A DNA stretch of 64,000 nt from a virus: IMG/VR virus record IMGVR_UViG_3300006920_000004, positions 1 to 64,000 of that record; one strand, 5' to 3'. The notes below the pieces were generated by a model. The model ran no database searches. It had not been told where the DNA came from and was given only the letters and a program-made list of their open reading frames with translations. Positions 7,255-14,223 of this stretch are shown here, in pieces. Both the position numbers and the translations under genes were made by a program. Position 1 is the stretch's first letter; the number at the start of each line of letters is the position of its first letter.

Positions 7255-7418
7255 AATTTTTGTACTATTTTTATGTGGTTAATAATTATATCTTGTTTGA
7301 TTGCAGTTAGCTTGCTTAACAATTTTATTGTTTTGATTGTTGGTTCTTGTAAATCTTCTTTTAATTGTAGGTTGTATTTAAAGCAGTCCACAATGTTTGC
7401 CTTTTGATGGCTGTTCAT
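7251..7418 (-). CDS. Hypothetical 55-aa protein
   Basis: Reads MNSHQKANIVDCFKYNLQLK onwards, helical and basic. It ends with TGA overlapping the ATG of the gene at 7015-7254, a typical coupled arrangement that supports it being real. No function recognised. Confidence 0.5.
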   Translation of the reverse strand: MNSHQKANIVDCFKYNLQLKEDLQEPTIKTIKLLSKLTAIKQDIIINHIKIVQKL

Positions 7419-7420
7419 AT

Positions 7421-7618
7421 TTATTGTGCCTTTAAATTGTTGTCAATAAATTCAATGCCAATACATTTGCACATTAATTCTTCTGGATATGCTCCACAAT
7501 TAAAATATGCACCAATGAAGTATGCTTTTGCTTCATTTTCAGTTACTGCTCCGCTTACATTTGTGCTGTAATTATTACTAGCATCTTCAAATTTTACATT
7601 TATTGTGTTTAGTTTCAT
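7421..7618 (-). CDS. Hypothetical 65-aa protein
   Basis: Starts at the ATG of MKLNTINVKFED; a longer frame from 7663 would overlap the previous gene. Has beta-type N-terminus then NEAKAYFIGAYFNCGAYPEE with two Cys and CKC near the end. Unknown. Confidence 0.55.
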   Translation of the reverse strand: MKLNTINVKFEDASNNYSTNVSGAVTENEAKAYFIGAYFNCGAYPEELMCKCIGIEFIDNNLKAQ

Positions 7619-7631
7619 GTTTTTAGTTGGT

Positions 7632-7898
7632 TTAATTACTAGGTTTATATTTATAACTGCCAAAACTTATAACGTGTTTTTCAATTATTGAATTTACATT
7701 TGCTGTGCTGTCGTTACATTCCTTTGCTACTCTTCCGACTAATTTTCTGTAAGTTAAGCACCCATTGTTAAATAGTTCAATAGCATATTTTGCTTTTACG
7801 AGATTTTCGTTTTCCCAATAGTATTTTACATCATTAAAATACTTTACTTGAATGTCTGTTGCTACTTTGTTAAAAAAGTTTTCTGTTGTATGTATCAT
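7632..7898 (-). CDS. Hypothetical 88-aa protein
   Basis: Helical with aromatic residues (YFNDVKYYWENENLVKAKYA). The ATG directly follows an AAACAC leader (CTAAAACACATG), the pattern shared by many genes of this block. Unknown. Confidence 0.55.
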   Translation of the reverse strand: MIHTTENFFNKVATDIQVKYFNDVKYYWENENLVKAKYAIELFNNGCLTYRKLVGRVAKECNDSTANVNSIIEKHVISFGSYKYKPSN

Positions 7899-7903
7899 GT
7901 GTT

Positions 7904-8113
7904 TTAGTTTTTGTTATATCTTATTTGACCTTGTTTTATTTCTTTCCATTTGCCATTGTATTTGTGCGCAATTTCATGTGCAATATAACCGCAATTATAT
8001 CTGCAAGTAATTGTTAGATAACCGTTTTTTGTAGCAAAGTTTTTTGCTCCTCGTTCTGTTTTTGATGTGTCAATATGTACTCCATTGAGTAATACTCCAT
8101 AAATGTTTTGCAT
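7904..8113 (-). CDS. Hypothetical 69-aa protein
   Basis: Contains GAKNFATKNGYLTITCRYNC and a HEIAH sequence that recalls but does not match a full HExxH zinc protease in context. Preceded by an AAAAACACAAAAAATT leader and one of the leader repeats. Unknown. Confidence 0.55.
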   Translation of the reverse strand: MQNIYGVLLNGVHIDTSKTERGAKNFATKNGYLTITCRYNCGYIAHEIAHKYNGKWKEIKQGQIRYNKN

Positions 8114-8120
8114 AATTTTT

Positions 8121-8158
8121 TGTGTTTTTAAATTTGTTTGAAATTGTATGTTTAAAAT
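8121..8158 (-). repeat. Leader repeat copy 2
   Basis: On the minus strand: TTTTAAACATACAATTTC, AAACAAATTTAAAAACACA, then the ATG of the 7904-8113 gene. Same order of blocks as copies 1, 3 and 4. Confidence 0.6.
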
Positions 8159-8328
8159 CTTTTATTAGTTTGTTGAAGTCTTTTTATTTGCATTCTATCT
8201 GATTCAAATAATATTTGTCTTTCGATAGGCTGTAAATCTTTGTTTGCATCCACAGTCCTGTTAATTAAGGGCTGTGGGTATGTTGCTTTTAAAATTTCAC
8301 TTGCTAGTTTTAGTTGTTGGCTGTTCAT
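8152..8328 (-). CDS. Hypothetical 58-aa protein
   Basis: Begins MNSQQLKLASEILK; the ATG at 8328 is chosen because an AAAATT leader precedes it and the earlier ATG would overlap the neighbouring gene. Basic helical C-terminus (RMQIKRLQQTNKRF). The start recalls the MNSHQ start of the 7251-7418 gene. Confidence 0.5.
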   Translation of the reverse strand: MNSQQLKLASEILKATYPQPLINRTVDANKDLQPIERQILFESDRMQIKRLQQTNKRF

Positions 8329-8332
8329 AATT

Positions 8333-8536
8333 TTAAATATAATTTTCGTAATAAAATGATTGTTCAACAATGGGTAATTGTGTTTTTAAAACAATATGTT
8401 TATTGTTTATTGGCGCAATTCCATAACCAAAATGTATTGATAGTCTTTCTATCACTTGCTTTTTGGATGTTGCTTGTATTTGTATTTTTTGCTTTTTGTC
8501 TAAAGCTTTTGTTATTGTTACAATATAATTTTTCAT
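8333..8536 (-). CDS. Hypothetical 67-aa protein
   Basis: Starts MKNYIVTITKALDKKQKI, with an AAACACATAAAATT leader just upstream of the ATG; an ATG at 8572 is also possible. Looks like a small alpha/beta protein. Unknown. Confidence 0.5.
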   Translation of the reverse strand: MKNYIVTITKALDKKQKIQIQATSKKQVIERLSIHFGYGIAPINNKHIVLKTQLPIVEQSFYYENYI

Positions 8537-8576
8537 AATTTTATGTGTTTTTACTAAGTTTTTGTTTTTCATAATT

Positions 8577-8765
8577 TTAATTTATGTTTTCTCTTTTATT
8601 TGTTTCTTTTAAAATACTTTCGTATAAATTTGTTAATGTAGTTTGTATTGAGGTGGGCAAATAATTTGAAACGTGTCTGTATGCTTCAATTTCAGCATCA
8701 ATACTTACAGCAAGTGAGCATAATTCACTCAATTGATTATCATCTAATTTTTTTAATGTTTTCAT
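8577..8765 (-). CDS. Hypothetical 62-aa protein
   Basis: Starts MKTLKKLDDNQLSEL immediately after the stop of the upstream gene. Helical (AVSIDAEIEAYRHVSNYLPTS). Unknown. Confidence 0.55.
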   Translation of the reverse strand: MKTLKKLDDNQLSELCSLAVSIDAEIEAYRHVSNYLPTSIQTTLTNLYESILKETNKRENIN

Positions 8766-8766
8766 T

Positions 8767-9048
8767 TTATAGTTCGTTTTTATACATTTTATACAAAATT
8801 GCTTCGCTTGCATCATAACTTAAATGTGTTGCATCTTTGTTTATTCCGTCTCTCCACGTTGGATTTATATCATCTGATTTAAGGCTTTTAATAGCCTTTC
8901 GCAAGTCTTTTTTTGCCAATGATACACTATCATAGATAAGAGTGAAAGAGTTAAACATTGTGTCTTTTTTACTTTCGTAATTTGATAATTTTGAGAGTAT
9001 TCTAAAATTACCTCCGATTTGTCCTTTAATTAAAATTTGTGCTTTCAT
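8767..9048 (-). CDS. Hypothetical 93-aa protein
   Basis: Small alpha/beta protein: MKAQILIKGQIGGNFRILSK, then LIYDSVSLAKKDLRKAIKSL. It may be a small phage DNA-mimic or regulator, but there is no recognised motif. Preceded by leader repeat copy 3. Confidence 0.6.
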   Translation of the reverse strand: MKAQILIKGQIGGNFRILSKLSNYESKKDTMFNSFTLIYDSVSLAKKDLRKAIKSLKSDDINPTWRDGINKDATHLSYDASEAILYKMYKNEL

Positions 9049-9060
9049 GAGTTTTTTGAT

Positions 9061-9097
9061 GTGTTTTTTAATTTGTTTGTGTTTGTATGTTTAAAAT
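9061..9097 (-). repeat. Leader repeat copy 3
   Basis: On the minus strand: TTTTAAACATACAAACAC, AAACAAATTAAAAAACACAT, then the ATG at 9048. Very close to copy 2. Confidence 0.6.
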
Positions 9098-9285
9098 ATT
9101 TGATTTAAGTATATAGGCTTTACAGTATAATTGTGTTTTAACTTGTAAGTTTGCCCACTTATAAACAGGTCGGCAAAATCGGAGGGCTGTAAACTTTCGC
9201 AACTGTGTAGCTTTAAAATTTGCCTTGTGTTTTTGTCGGCTGTTGATATGGCTATAATTGTGCCTTTAAAATATATTGCTTTCAT
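9091..9285 (-). CDS. Hypothetical 64-aa protein
   Basis: Mostly beta-type (MKAIYFKGTIIAISTADKNT). ATG directly after TAAAAAACAC. The stop codon lies inside a leader repeat. Unknown. Confidence 0.55.
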   Translation of the reverse strand: MKAIYFKGTIIAISTADKNTRQILKLHSCESLQPSDFADLFISGQTYKLKHNYTVKPIYLNQIF

Positions 9286-9292
9286 GTGTTTT

Positions 9293-9616
9293 TTAGTTGT
9301 TTAAATATGCTTTTGAAATTCTTAAAATATAATTAGGGTTGTCTGTGTGTATAGGTTCAATTTTATCAATAAATTTGCACATATCGACATTGCCCATTAA
9401 ATTATATTCACTTTCAAATGTTGGTTTAAATTCTGTATAAAAAAACGGCTTGCCAATTCTAAACCAAAAGCCTATATTATCAGGGCTGTTTAATGTGTAC
9501 AAATTATTAAAAGAGTCCTTAAAACTTAAATAGTTATTTTTTAAAATAAAACTATTGAAGTACCCTGTTTTATATGCTTTTTTTGCTGTTTGCTTTAAAA
9601 TTTTTTTAGTATTCAT
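9293..9616 (-). CDS. Hypothetical 107-aa protein
   Basis: N-terminus basic (MNTKKILKQTAKKAYK), middle aromatic with YLSFKDSFNNLYTLN and NIGFWFRIGKPFFYTEF. No motif recognised. Leader contains AAACACATAAATAAAATAAA. Confidence 0.6.
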   Translation of the reverse strand: MNTKKILKQTAKKAYKTGYFNSFILKNNYLSFKDSFNNLYTLNSPDNIGFWFRIGKPFFYTEFKPTFESEYNLMGNVDMCKFIDKIEPIHTDNPNYILRISKAYLNN

Positions 9617-9629
9617 AATTTTATTTTAT

Positions 9630-9806
9630 TTATGTGTTTAAAAATATTTCCTGTTTATCTCTTTTTTCTTTTAAAATGTTTATACTTTCGCAAAGTTCAA
9701 ATATTAATTTTGATTTATTAAAAAGCATGTAACAATCTGTTTTTTCAACTATTTTAAGGGCTTTTTCAAGGTTTAAAATATCTTTTTTAATTATTTCTAT
9801 GTTCAT
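9630..9806 (-). CDS. Hypothetical 58-aa helical protein
   Basis: Begins MNIEIIKKDILNLEKALK; coiled-coil-like and charged. The final codons (AAC ACA TAA) overlap the leader of the next gene. ATG follows AAACACATAAACAC. Confidence 0.5.
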   Translation of the reverse strand: MNIEIIKKDILNLEKALKIVEKTDCYMLFNKSKLIFELCESINILKEKRDKQEIFLNT

Positions 9807-9814
9807 GTGTTTAT

Positions 9815-9850
9815 GTGTTTAAAATTTGTTTAAAAATGTATGTTTTAAAG
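9815..9850 (-). repeat. Leader repeat copy 4
   Basis: On the minus strand: TTTAAAACATACATTTTTA, AACAAATTTTAAACACA, ahead of the ATG at 9806. Conserved block order with copies 1-3. Confidence 0.55.
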
Positions 9851-9857
9851 GCTGTTT

Positions 9858-9953
9858 TTATAACAGTTCTATTATTATAAAAACTGTTAAAAATAATATA
9901 AATAAGCCTATAATTTGCCCTATTGAAAGGAAGATGTTTATTATTGTTTTCAT
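9858..9953 (-). CDS. Single-pass membrane peptide (31 aa)
   Basis: MKTIINIFLSIGQIIGLFIL continues into LFLTVFIIIELL: one membrane helix covering nearly the whole peptide. It lies 5 nt beyond the stop of the gene at 9959. Possibly a membrane-acting phage toxin, holin-like or superinfection factor, but too short to assign. Confidence 0.4.
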   Translation of the reverse strand: MKTIINIFLSIGQIIGLFILFLTVFIIIELL

Positions 9954-9958
9954 GATGT

Positions 9959-10594
9959 TTAATTTTTTGCTATAAATTCATAAATACTGCCAACACTGTG
10001 AGAATTTAATAAACCAAAATAATTTAGTAAACTTAAATTTAAACTATTTTTTTGAGCACTAAAACGCTCAACAGCTTGTTTAAATTCATTGTTTATATTT
10101 TCGCAGTTTAAAACAATTTGCCTGTATTCTTCAATTGTTATGTTTTTTAACATGATAGAATTTAGTTCCAAAAATTGCTCAAAAGTATCAATATTTATAT
10201 ATTCAATCGGTTTGTTATATTCATATTTTCGTTTATACATTTGAAACTTTTCACCGTTCAACGTAATTTCAATAAGTTTATTATCTTCAAATTTACCATA
10301 AACATATTTTAACGCTGCTAATTTTGGATATTTTTTAACCTTTACAGCGTGAAAACTTGAGTCATTGCATAAAATATCATTTATAGGCTTTTCACATTCA
10401 AAAACTTGTTTTGCTAGTTCTCTTAATCTTGTTTGTTTTGCGTTTACTTCACTAATAAGTTTTAACTGCTTTAAATCTTTAATTTGTGAATCAATTTTTT
10501 TTAATTGCTCTATTTCTTTTTTTGCATCATTAAATTTTAAGTTTCTAACAATTGCGCTTTTTTGTTCCTGTAAATTTTCAATTTGTGTGTTCAT
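9959..10594 (-). CDS. Hypothetical protein with N-terminal coiled coil
   Basis: 211 aa. Residues 1-60 form a clear coiled coil (IENLQEQKSAIVRNLKF, KKEIEQLKKIDSQIKDLKQL). The rest is mixed alpha/beta with no motif I know. Largest product of the small-gene block. Leader is A-rich. Confidence 0.6.
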   Translation of the reverse strand: MNTQIENLQEQKSAIVRNLKFNDAKKEIEQLKKIDSQIKDLKQLKLISEVNAKQTRLRELAKQVFECEKPINDILCNDSSFHAVKVKKYPKLAALKYVYGKFEDNKLIEITLNGEKFQMYKRKYEYNKPIEYINIDTFEQFLELNSIMLKNITIEEYRQIVLNCENINNEFKQAVERFSAQKNSLNLSLLNYFGLLNSHSVGSIYEFIAKN

Positions 10595-10670
10595 AATTTT
10601 TATTTTTTTTAGTTTGTTTAATACAAGGCTTTTAAACCTTGTTTCGGATATTAAATCCTCATCAGTTAAA

Positions 10671-10913
10671 CTATTTCATATTTTGATATGCTAAAGCCTC
10701 CTTTAAAATATTATTTAAATTATCATTAAAAACTTGTTTTGCCTCGTTTATTTTTGCGTCCAAACTTATTTCAAACTGTTTTTTAATTGTTTCTTTGTTT
10801 ATTACTGTTAAATTACATGATATTTCAAGCAATAAAATATCAAAATTTATCGAGTCTAAAATATTTTGGCTTGCCTCGTAAGGGCTTTTTAAATTTACAT
10901 TTGAGTAATCCAT
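10671..10913 (-). CDS. Hypothetical 80-aa helical protein
   Basis: Starts MDYSNVNLKSPYEASQ. The ATG at 10913 follows AAAAAAAATT; the longer frame to 10958 has no leader. Acidic, helical (FEISLDAKINEAKQVFNDNLNNIL). Unknown. Confidence 0.5.
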   Translation of the reverse strand: MDYSNVNLKSPYEASQNILDSINFDILLLEISCNLTVINKETIKKQFEISLDAKINEAKQVFNDNLNNILKEALAYQNMK

Positions 10914-11044
10914 AATTTTTTTTGTTTGTGTTTTTAAATTGTTAATTTGATGCTGCAATATTACAGCTAAGTTATTAAAATGATGTTTAGATTTAATTAT
11001 TTGTTAGTTAAAAAAACGTTTTAAAACTTGCTTAGGTTATTAAA

Positions 11045-11479
11045 TTAGTAATTATTTATTGGGCTACATAAATTGTCTAGACCTGTATAACTTTCTAATA
11101 AAAATATTTTATTGTCAACTATACCAAAAATTTTATGATTTATAAAATTTGCATCATCCCAATTTTTTGAGCTATTATAAGCAATAATTTTAAAACTCAC
11201 TTCACTATCTTTTTTAATTGAATCTAAAAAAGTTTTAACTGGTGAATAATTATAATTAGATAAATGAAAACAAATTTTGTTTATTTCAATACCTTTTTTA
11301 TAGTTATCAATTGAAAAAATAGTATCGGTTTCAATAAATACGCTATGAATCTCATTTGTATATTTACTTTTTTCGTCAATACATATTCGAATAAATGTAT
11401 TTCCGTCTCTTTTCATAATTAACATAGCTTGTAAGTTTTTGTCTTTTTTAGCTTGCATAAATTCGTTTGATACTTTCAT
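11045..11479 (-). CDS. Hypothetical protein, first gene of the small-gene operon
   Basis: 144 aa, no family recognised. It contains beta-strand-like repeats (FIRICIDEKSKYTNEIHSVF) and ends in LDNLCSPINNY. A promoter with TTG-N20-TTCCTTTG lies upstream, and an inverted repeat TTAGAATGAATCTAA lies about 140 nt upstream. Transcription from here may cover the whole 5.8-11.5 kb block. Confidence 0.6.
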   Translation of the reverse strand: MKVSNEFMQAKKDKNLQAMLIMKRDGNTFIRICIDEKSKYTNEIHSVFIETDTIFSIDNYKKGIEINKICFHLSNYNYSPVKTFLDSIKKDSEVSFKIIAYNSSKNWDDANFINHKIFGIVDNKIFLLESYTGLDNLCSPINNY

Positions 11480-11510
11480 AATTTTTATTTTTTATTTGTT
11501 TTTGATAGGG

Positions 11511-11541
11511 CAAAGGAACATCCAACCGCATTAAACTACAA
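11511..11541 (-). promoter_or_regulatory. Promoter for the small-gene block
   Basis: On the minus strand: TTG, 20 nt, TTCCTTTG. This is the Bacteroidetes pattern with one mismatch in the -7 box. The ATG follows after a 31-nt A-rich leader. Confidence 0.5.
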
Positions 11542-11617
11542 TCTAAAGCAAATTAAAATTAATTAATGGTTGATAGTCAAGCAAATAAAATGTAAAAAGG
11601 CTAAAAATAAATATTAT

Positions 11618-11632
11618 TTAGAATGAATCTAA
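11618..11632. promoter_or_regulatory. Candidate operator copy 1
   Basis: TTAGAATGAATCTAA: arms TTAGA/TCTAA with a 5-nt spacer. One mismatch from the perfect palindrome at 24966-24980. It lies downstream of the regulator gene and upstream of the small-gene promoter. Apart from this element I see nothing coding between 11480 and 11748. Confidence 0.4.
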
Positions 11633-11748
11633 GTAAAAACGTGTGTTTTTTTGGCTTTTTTGAGCAACAAAAAAACAACAAAAACCACAAAAAAGAAACT
11701 AGTAATTATATAAAATTGATAGGTAATAAGAGACAGGAAACAATAAAA

Positions 11749-12000
11749 CTATTTTGATTCAAGTTGGTGAATATACTTTAATAAATCGAAAGTAAAATTA
11801 TACTGCTTACATATTAAGTAAAGAGTATTTAAAGAAACATATTGAATGGAATAGTTTTGTAATTTATTATAAATAAAGTTTTTCGGTAAATTGCAATCCT
11901 TAGTAAGTTTGTAAACGGTTATATTTTCACGCTGTAAAATATCTAAAACAAAGAGTTTAAATAATTCGTTTGTATAAGTTGTTAGTTGTTGTTTATCCAT
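11749..12000 (-). CDS. Cro/CI-like small helix-turn-helix regulator
   Basis: 83 aa. The core VLDILQRENITVYKLTKDCN followed by LPKNFIYNKLQNY has the HTH_3/XRE pattern (short helix, T-x-x-x-L-T/A, recognition helix). There is no dimerisation or protease-like C-terminal domain, so it resembles Cro more than full CI. Candidate operators flank it at 11618, 12022 and 12147. Inference: regulates the adjacent early promoters. Confidence 0.6.
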   Translation of the reverse strand: MDKQQLTTYTNELFKLFVLDILQRENITVYKLTKDCNLPKNFIYNKLQNYSIQYVSLNTLYLICKQYNFTFDLLKYIHQLESK

Positions 12001-12021
12001 TCAATTAGATGATATTTAAAA

Positions 12022-12035
12022 ACCTATATTAATAG
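12022..12035. promoter_or_regulatory. Small palindrome upstream of the regulator
   Basis: CCTATATTAATAGG: 5-bp arms CCTAT/ATAGG with a 4-nt spacer, 21 nt before the regulator's ATG. A candidate autoregulatory operator. Confidence 0.35.
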
Positions 12036-12146
12036 GACTATGAAAAGTGAATGTTAAAAATTTTATTTGTGGAGGTCATTATTCTTTTTTATATATAAAC
12101 TGCTAAAATTTAACCCAAAAAAATAAGCCTTTCAAAAAGGTATATG

Positions 12147-12161
12147 TTAGAATGATTTATT
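12147..12161. promoter_or_regulatory. Candidate operator copy 2
   Basis: TTAGAATGATTTATT: left half identical to the other copies, right half weak. On the minus strand it lies just upstream of a TACCTTTT box that points at the regulator gene. Confidence 0.3.
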
Positions 12162-12183
12162 TTTTAAAGTATCAACCAATAAA

Positions 12184-12462
12184 TTAAACTTTGCTTATTG
12201 TTCGTTTAGCAAAGTTTAAAATATTGATTGACTGATTTTTAAATTTTAATTTTAATAAATTTATTTGCTGTTTACTGCTTACAATAATATTTAAAATGTT
12301 GGTATGCAGTGGATTACAAGGGGTGCGGGTGTTTTTATGTAGAATTTTGGAAGTCAAATGAGTGTAGGTAATAGGTGGCTTACACTCGTACATATTTTTT
12401 TTACTAACAGACTTATTGTGAAATATTTTACTGCACAATACTCTTTCTAAATTCATTTCCAT
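12184..12462 (-). CDS. Uncertain basic Cys/His-containing protein
   Basis: 92 aa with no recognised fold: MEMNLERVLCSKIFHNKSV, then a basic Thr/His/Asn-rich stretch. The amino-acid mix is unlike its neighbours and could be non-coding. In favour of a gene: a near-perfect promoter (TTTG-N19-TACCTTTG) whose box ends 4 nt before the ATG, the same spacing as real genes elsewhere in the window. Confidence 0.35.
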   Translation of the reverse strand: MEMNLERVLCSKIFHNKSVSKKNMYECKPPITYTHLTSKILHKNTRTPCNPLHTNILNIIVSSKQQINLLKLKFKNQSINILNFAKRTISKV

Positions 12463-12466
12463 AGGT

Positions 12467-12497
12467 CAAAGGTAATATAAAACTGTATTAAAACAAA
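12467..12497 (-). promoter_or_regulatory. Leaderless-type promoter, minus strand
   Basis: On the minus strand: TTTG, 19 nt, TACCTTTG, then 4 nt (ACCT) and ATG. Confidence 0.65.
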
Positions 12498-12570
12498 ACT
12501 CTAATAAAAACACTACTTAATTTATCTAAACTCGGTAAACACGAAGACAGGCTAAATAATACTAAACCCC

Positions 12571-12601
12571 TTGTAAATCTCGAACCGACCGCATATATTT
12601 T
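12571..12601 (+). promoter_or_regulatory. Leaderless-type promoter of the GIY-YIG gene
   Basis: TTG, 20 nt, TATATTTT (one mismatch), 4 nt (CAGT), ATG. Divergent to the promoter at 12467-12497. Confidence 0.55.
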
Positions 12602-12605
12602 CAGT

Positions 12606-13016
12606 ATGGGAAAGCAAAAAGAATACCCTAATTTAATTAAATTACAACAGAAACCCGAAGTTGCTCATATTGAAAAGAAACAAGGGGTTTATCGAATTAT
12701 ATACAACGATGGCACTTACTATGTAGGTTCATGTGGAAACTTAAACAGTCGAGCATCAAATTATATGTGCGTTAGGCAATCTAAACACGCTTCTGGAGGA
12801 TTAAAGAAGTTATTACAAGTTGGAGGGGTATTTGGTGTTATTGAGTATGCCCCTTATCTTAATAAAGCGGATTTACTCTTATTAGAACGTGAAGAAGTAA
12901 TTAAAGATGGCAATAAGACTATAAATAGGAGTTGCCCTGCTTGTAGAAGAAAGATTACAACTTGTAATTGTTGTGATAACTATAAAGGAATTACTAAGAT
13001 GATTGTCTTCTTATAG
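12606..13016 (+). CDS. GIY-YIG endonuclease with C-terminal Cys cluster
   Basis: 136 aa. GVYRIIYNDGTYYVGSCGNL gives the GIY...YVG core, followed by the conserved Arg in NSRASNY and a Glu in LLLLEREEVIK. The C-terminus CPACRRKITTCNCC is a probable zinc knuckle that could bind DNA. Such single-domain enzymes are common as homing endonucleases in phages. It is the only plus-strand gene in an otherwise minus-strand 17-kb region and has its own promoter and terminator, consistent with mobility. Confidence 0.8.
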   Translation: MGKQKEYPNLIKLQQKPEVAHIEKKQGVYRIIYNDGTYYVGSCGNLNSRASNYMCVRQSKHASGGLKKLLQVGGVFGVIEYAPYLNKADLLLLEREEVIKDGNKTINRSCPACRRKITTCNCCDNYKGITKMIVFL

Positions 13017-13032
13017 GATTTAATAAATAGAA

Positions 13033-13066
13033 AAAGGGAGTAAGTTGTTAGCTTCTCCCTTCTTCC
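13033..13066 (+). terminator. Terminator of the GIY-YIG gene
   Basis: GGGAG-t-AAG / CTT-CTCCC stem with a 7-nt loop, followed by TTCTTCCTTT. Confidence 0.65.
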
Positions 13067-13074
13067 TTTATGCA

Positions 13075-13118
13075 AGAATAATATTATCTGACGTTATCAC
13101 GTCATCTATTATTATTCT
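13075..13118. repeat. 44-nt imperfect palindrome beside the recombinase operon
   Basis: Outer arms AGAATAATA/TATTATTCT (9 bp) and inner arms TGACG/CGTCA pair around a 6-nt loop. A symmetric 5-nt internal mismatch region separates them. It is followed by a T-rich stretch, so it may end transcription from one or both sides. Alternatively it is a recombination site for the nearby serine recombinase. Confidence 0.5.
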
Positions 13119-13127
13119 TTATTTCTC

Positions 13128-13262
13128 CTAAATTGTTCTAAACCAAATTCTAAAATACTTTTTTTTAGTTTCAATGTTTATAATTGATTTTACATCTATA
13201 TCTCTAAAAAATAACTCTAGTCTTATATCCCAATAATTTTCTACATCAATATAATCAACCAT
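13128..13262 (-). CDS. Hypothetical 44-aa protein, end of recombinase operon
   Basis: MVDYIDVENYWDIRLELFFR onwards; acidic then basic. The ATG lies directly after the stop of the 91-aa gene upstream (TAATATG). Function unknown. Confidence 0.45.
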   Translation of the reverse strand: MVDYIDVENYWDIRLELFFRDIDVKSIINIETKKKYFRIWFRTI

Positions 13263-13263
13263 A

Positions 13264-13539
13264 TTATTTCTTTTTAAATTGTTCAATTAACCATTCTTTA
13301 AAACACCAAGCATCCTCATTGTTTGTATAAAGTCTATATTCTAACCATTTTTGCTCTATATCATTTTCCATTTCTTTGGCTTGTTCGCATTTCATTTTCA
13401 ATATAGTTGTTGCTGTCAATATAGCATCAATTTCTTTTTTTAATGATTTGTCTTTTTTAGCTAAATCAATGTACATTTTTTGCTGTTGGTTAATTTCTTC
13501 TTCTAACCATCCAACTGCCGTTATCTTTTTATTTTGCAT
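13264..13539 (-). CDS. Hypothetical phage protein (ITAVGWLEEEI type)
   Basis: 91 aa starting MQNKKITAVGWLEEEINQQQ; the ATG at 13539 overlaps the recombinase end by 11 nt. The N-terminal TAVxWLEE block and the C-terminal CFKEWLIEQFKKK look like small proteins common in Bacteroidetes prophages (from memory). The middle is a coiled coil. No function known to me. Confidence 0.6.
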   Translation of the reverse strand: MQNKKITAVGWLEEEINQQQKMYIDLAKKDKSLKKEIDAILTATTILKMKCEQAKEMENDIEQKWLEYRLYTNNEDAWCFKEWLIEQFKKK

Positions 13540-14203
13540 ATTTATATATTGTTTGTAGTGATACGTTAATGCCATTATCTGCAAGTTTTTGTTTAATATC
13601 TTTCTTAGGTACACCATTTTGAGATAGTGACTGTACGAGAGTAAATCCTATGGGTGATTTCTTCTCATATACTCTGTGAGATGCTACATAAGCCATTTGT
13701 TTTTTAGCAGTTTCTCTGTTTTGTAACGCTCCATTACCGAGAGTAGATATAATTCTACCTGCTTTTGTGGTATATTCTCCATCAGCTGCTATTCTAGCTT
13801 TTATTACTTGTAATGCCTTAGAGGTTCTTTCGGAAATCATTTTACGTTCTCTTTCAGCTAACGAGGCAAAAATATGCAAAGTAAAGTTATCAACTTCCTT
13901 AAAGTCAGCGCAAATAAATTTAACTTTACTCTCCATTAAAGAACTAATAAAGTAAACATTCCTTGATAACCTGTCTAATTTAGCTACTACTAATGTTGCT
14001 CCATGTAATTTACAAGTATCAATAGCTTCCATAAGCATAGGTCTGTTGTTTTTCTTACCTGATTCTACTTCTGTGAACGATTTAATTACAATTCCATTGT
14101 CGGTAATTTCCTTTACAGCTTTCTCTTGTGCTTCAAGCCCTAGTCCACTTCTACCTTGTTCTTGGGTACTAACCCTAAGGTAAATACAATATTTCTGTGT
14201 CAT
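13529..14203 (-). CDS. Serine recombinase (resolvase/invertase family)
   Basis: 224 aa. The catalytic N-terminal domain starts YLRVSTQEQG with nucleophile Ser12, then VVAKLDRLSRN and LAERERKMISERT, the helix E region. The C-terminal part ends with KKDIKQKLADNGINVSLQTI, a recombinase helix-turn-helix. Length and layout fit small resolvase/invertase enzymes rather than large integrases. It may invert or resolve a phage segment, or may act in integration. A 44-nt palindrome is at 13075-13118. Confidence 0.85.
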   Translation of the reverse strand: MTQKYCIYLRVSTQEQGRSGLGLEAQEKAVKEITDNGIVIKSFTEVESGKKNNRPMLMEAIDTCKLHGATLVVAKLDRLSRNVYFISSLMESKVKFICADFKEVDNFTLHIFASLAERERKMISERTSKALQVIKARIAADGEYTTKAGRIISTLGNGALQNRETAKKQMAYVASHRVYEKKSPIGFTLVQSLSQNGVPKKDIKQKLADNGINVSLQTIYKYAK

Positions 14204-14223
14204 AATTTGTTTGTTTTATTAGG

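Noticed and set aside
7904-8113. HEIAH as a zinc protease site in the 69-aa protein
   Set aside because: The surrounding residues and length do not support a peptidase fold; unlike the HELGH protein at 20785 there is no further context.
12184-12462. Confident call of the 92-aa frame as a protein
   Set aside because: Promoter and spacing are good but the amino-acid composition is odd; kept only at low confidence because the promoter could also drive a non-coding transcript.
13529-14203. Recombinase as the integron integrase for the methyltransferase cassettes
   Set aside because: Integron integrases are tyrosine recombinases; this one is a small serine recombinase with Ser12 and cannot be assumed to act on attC sites.
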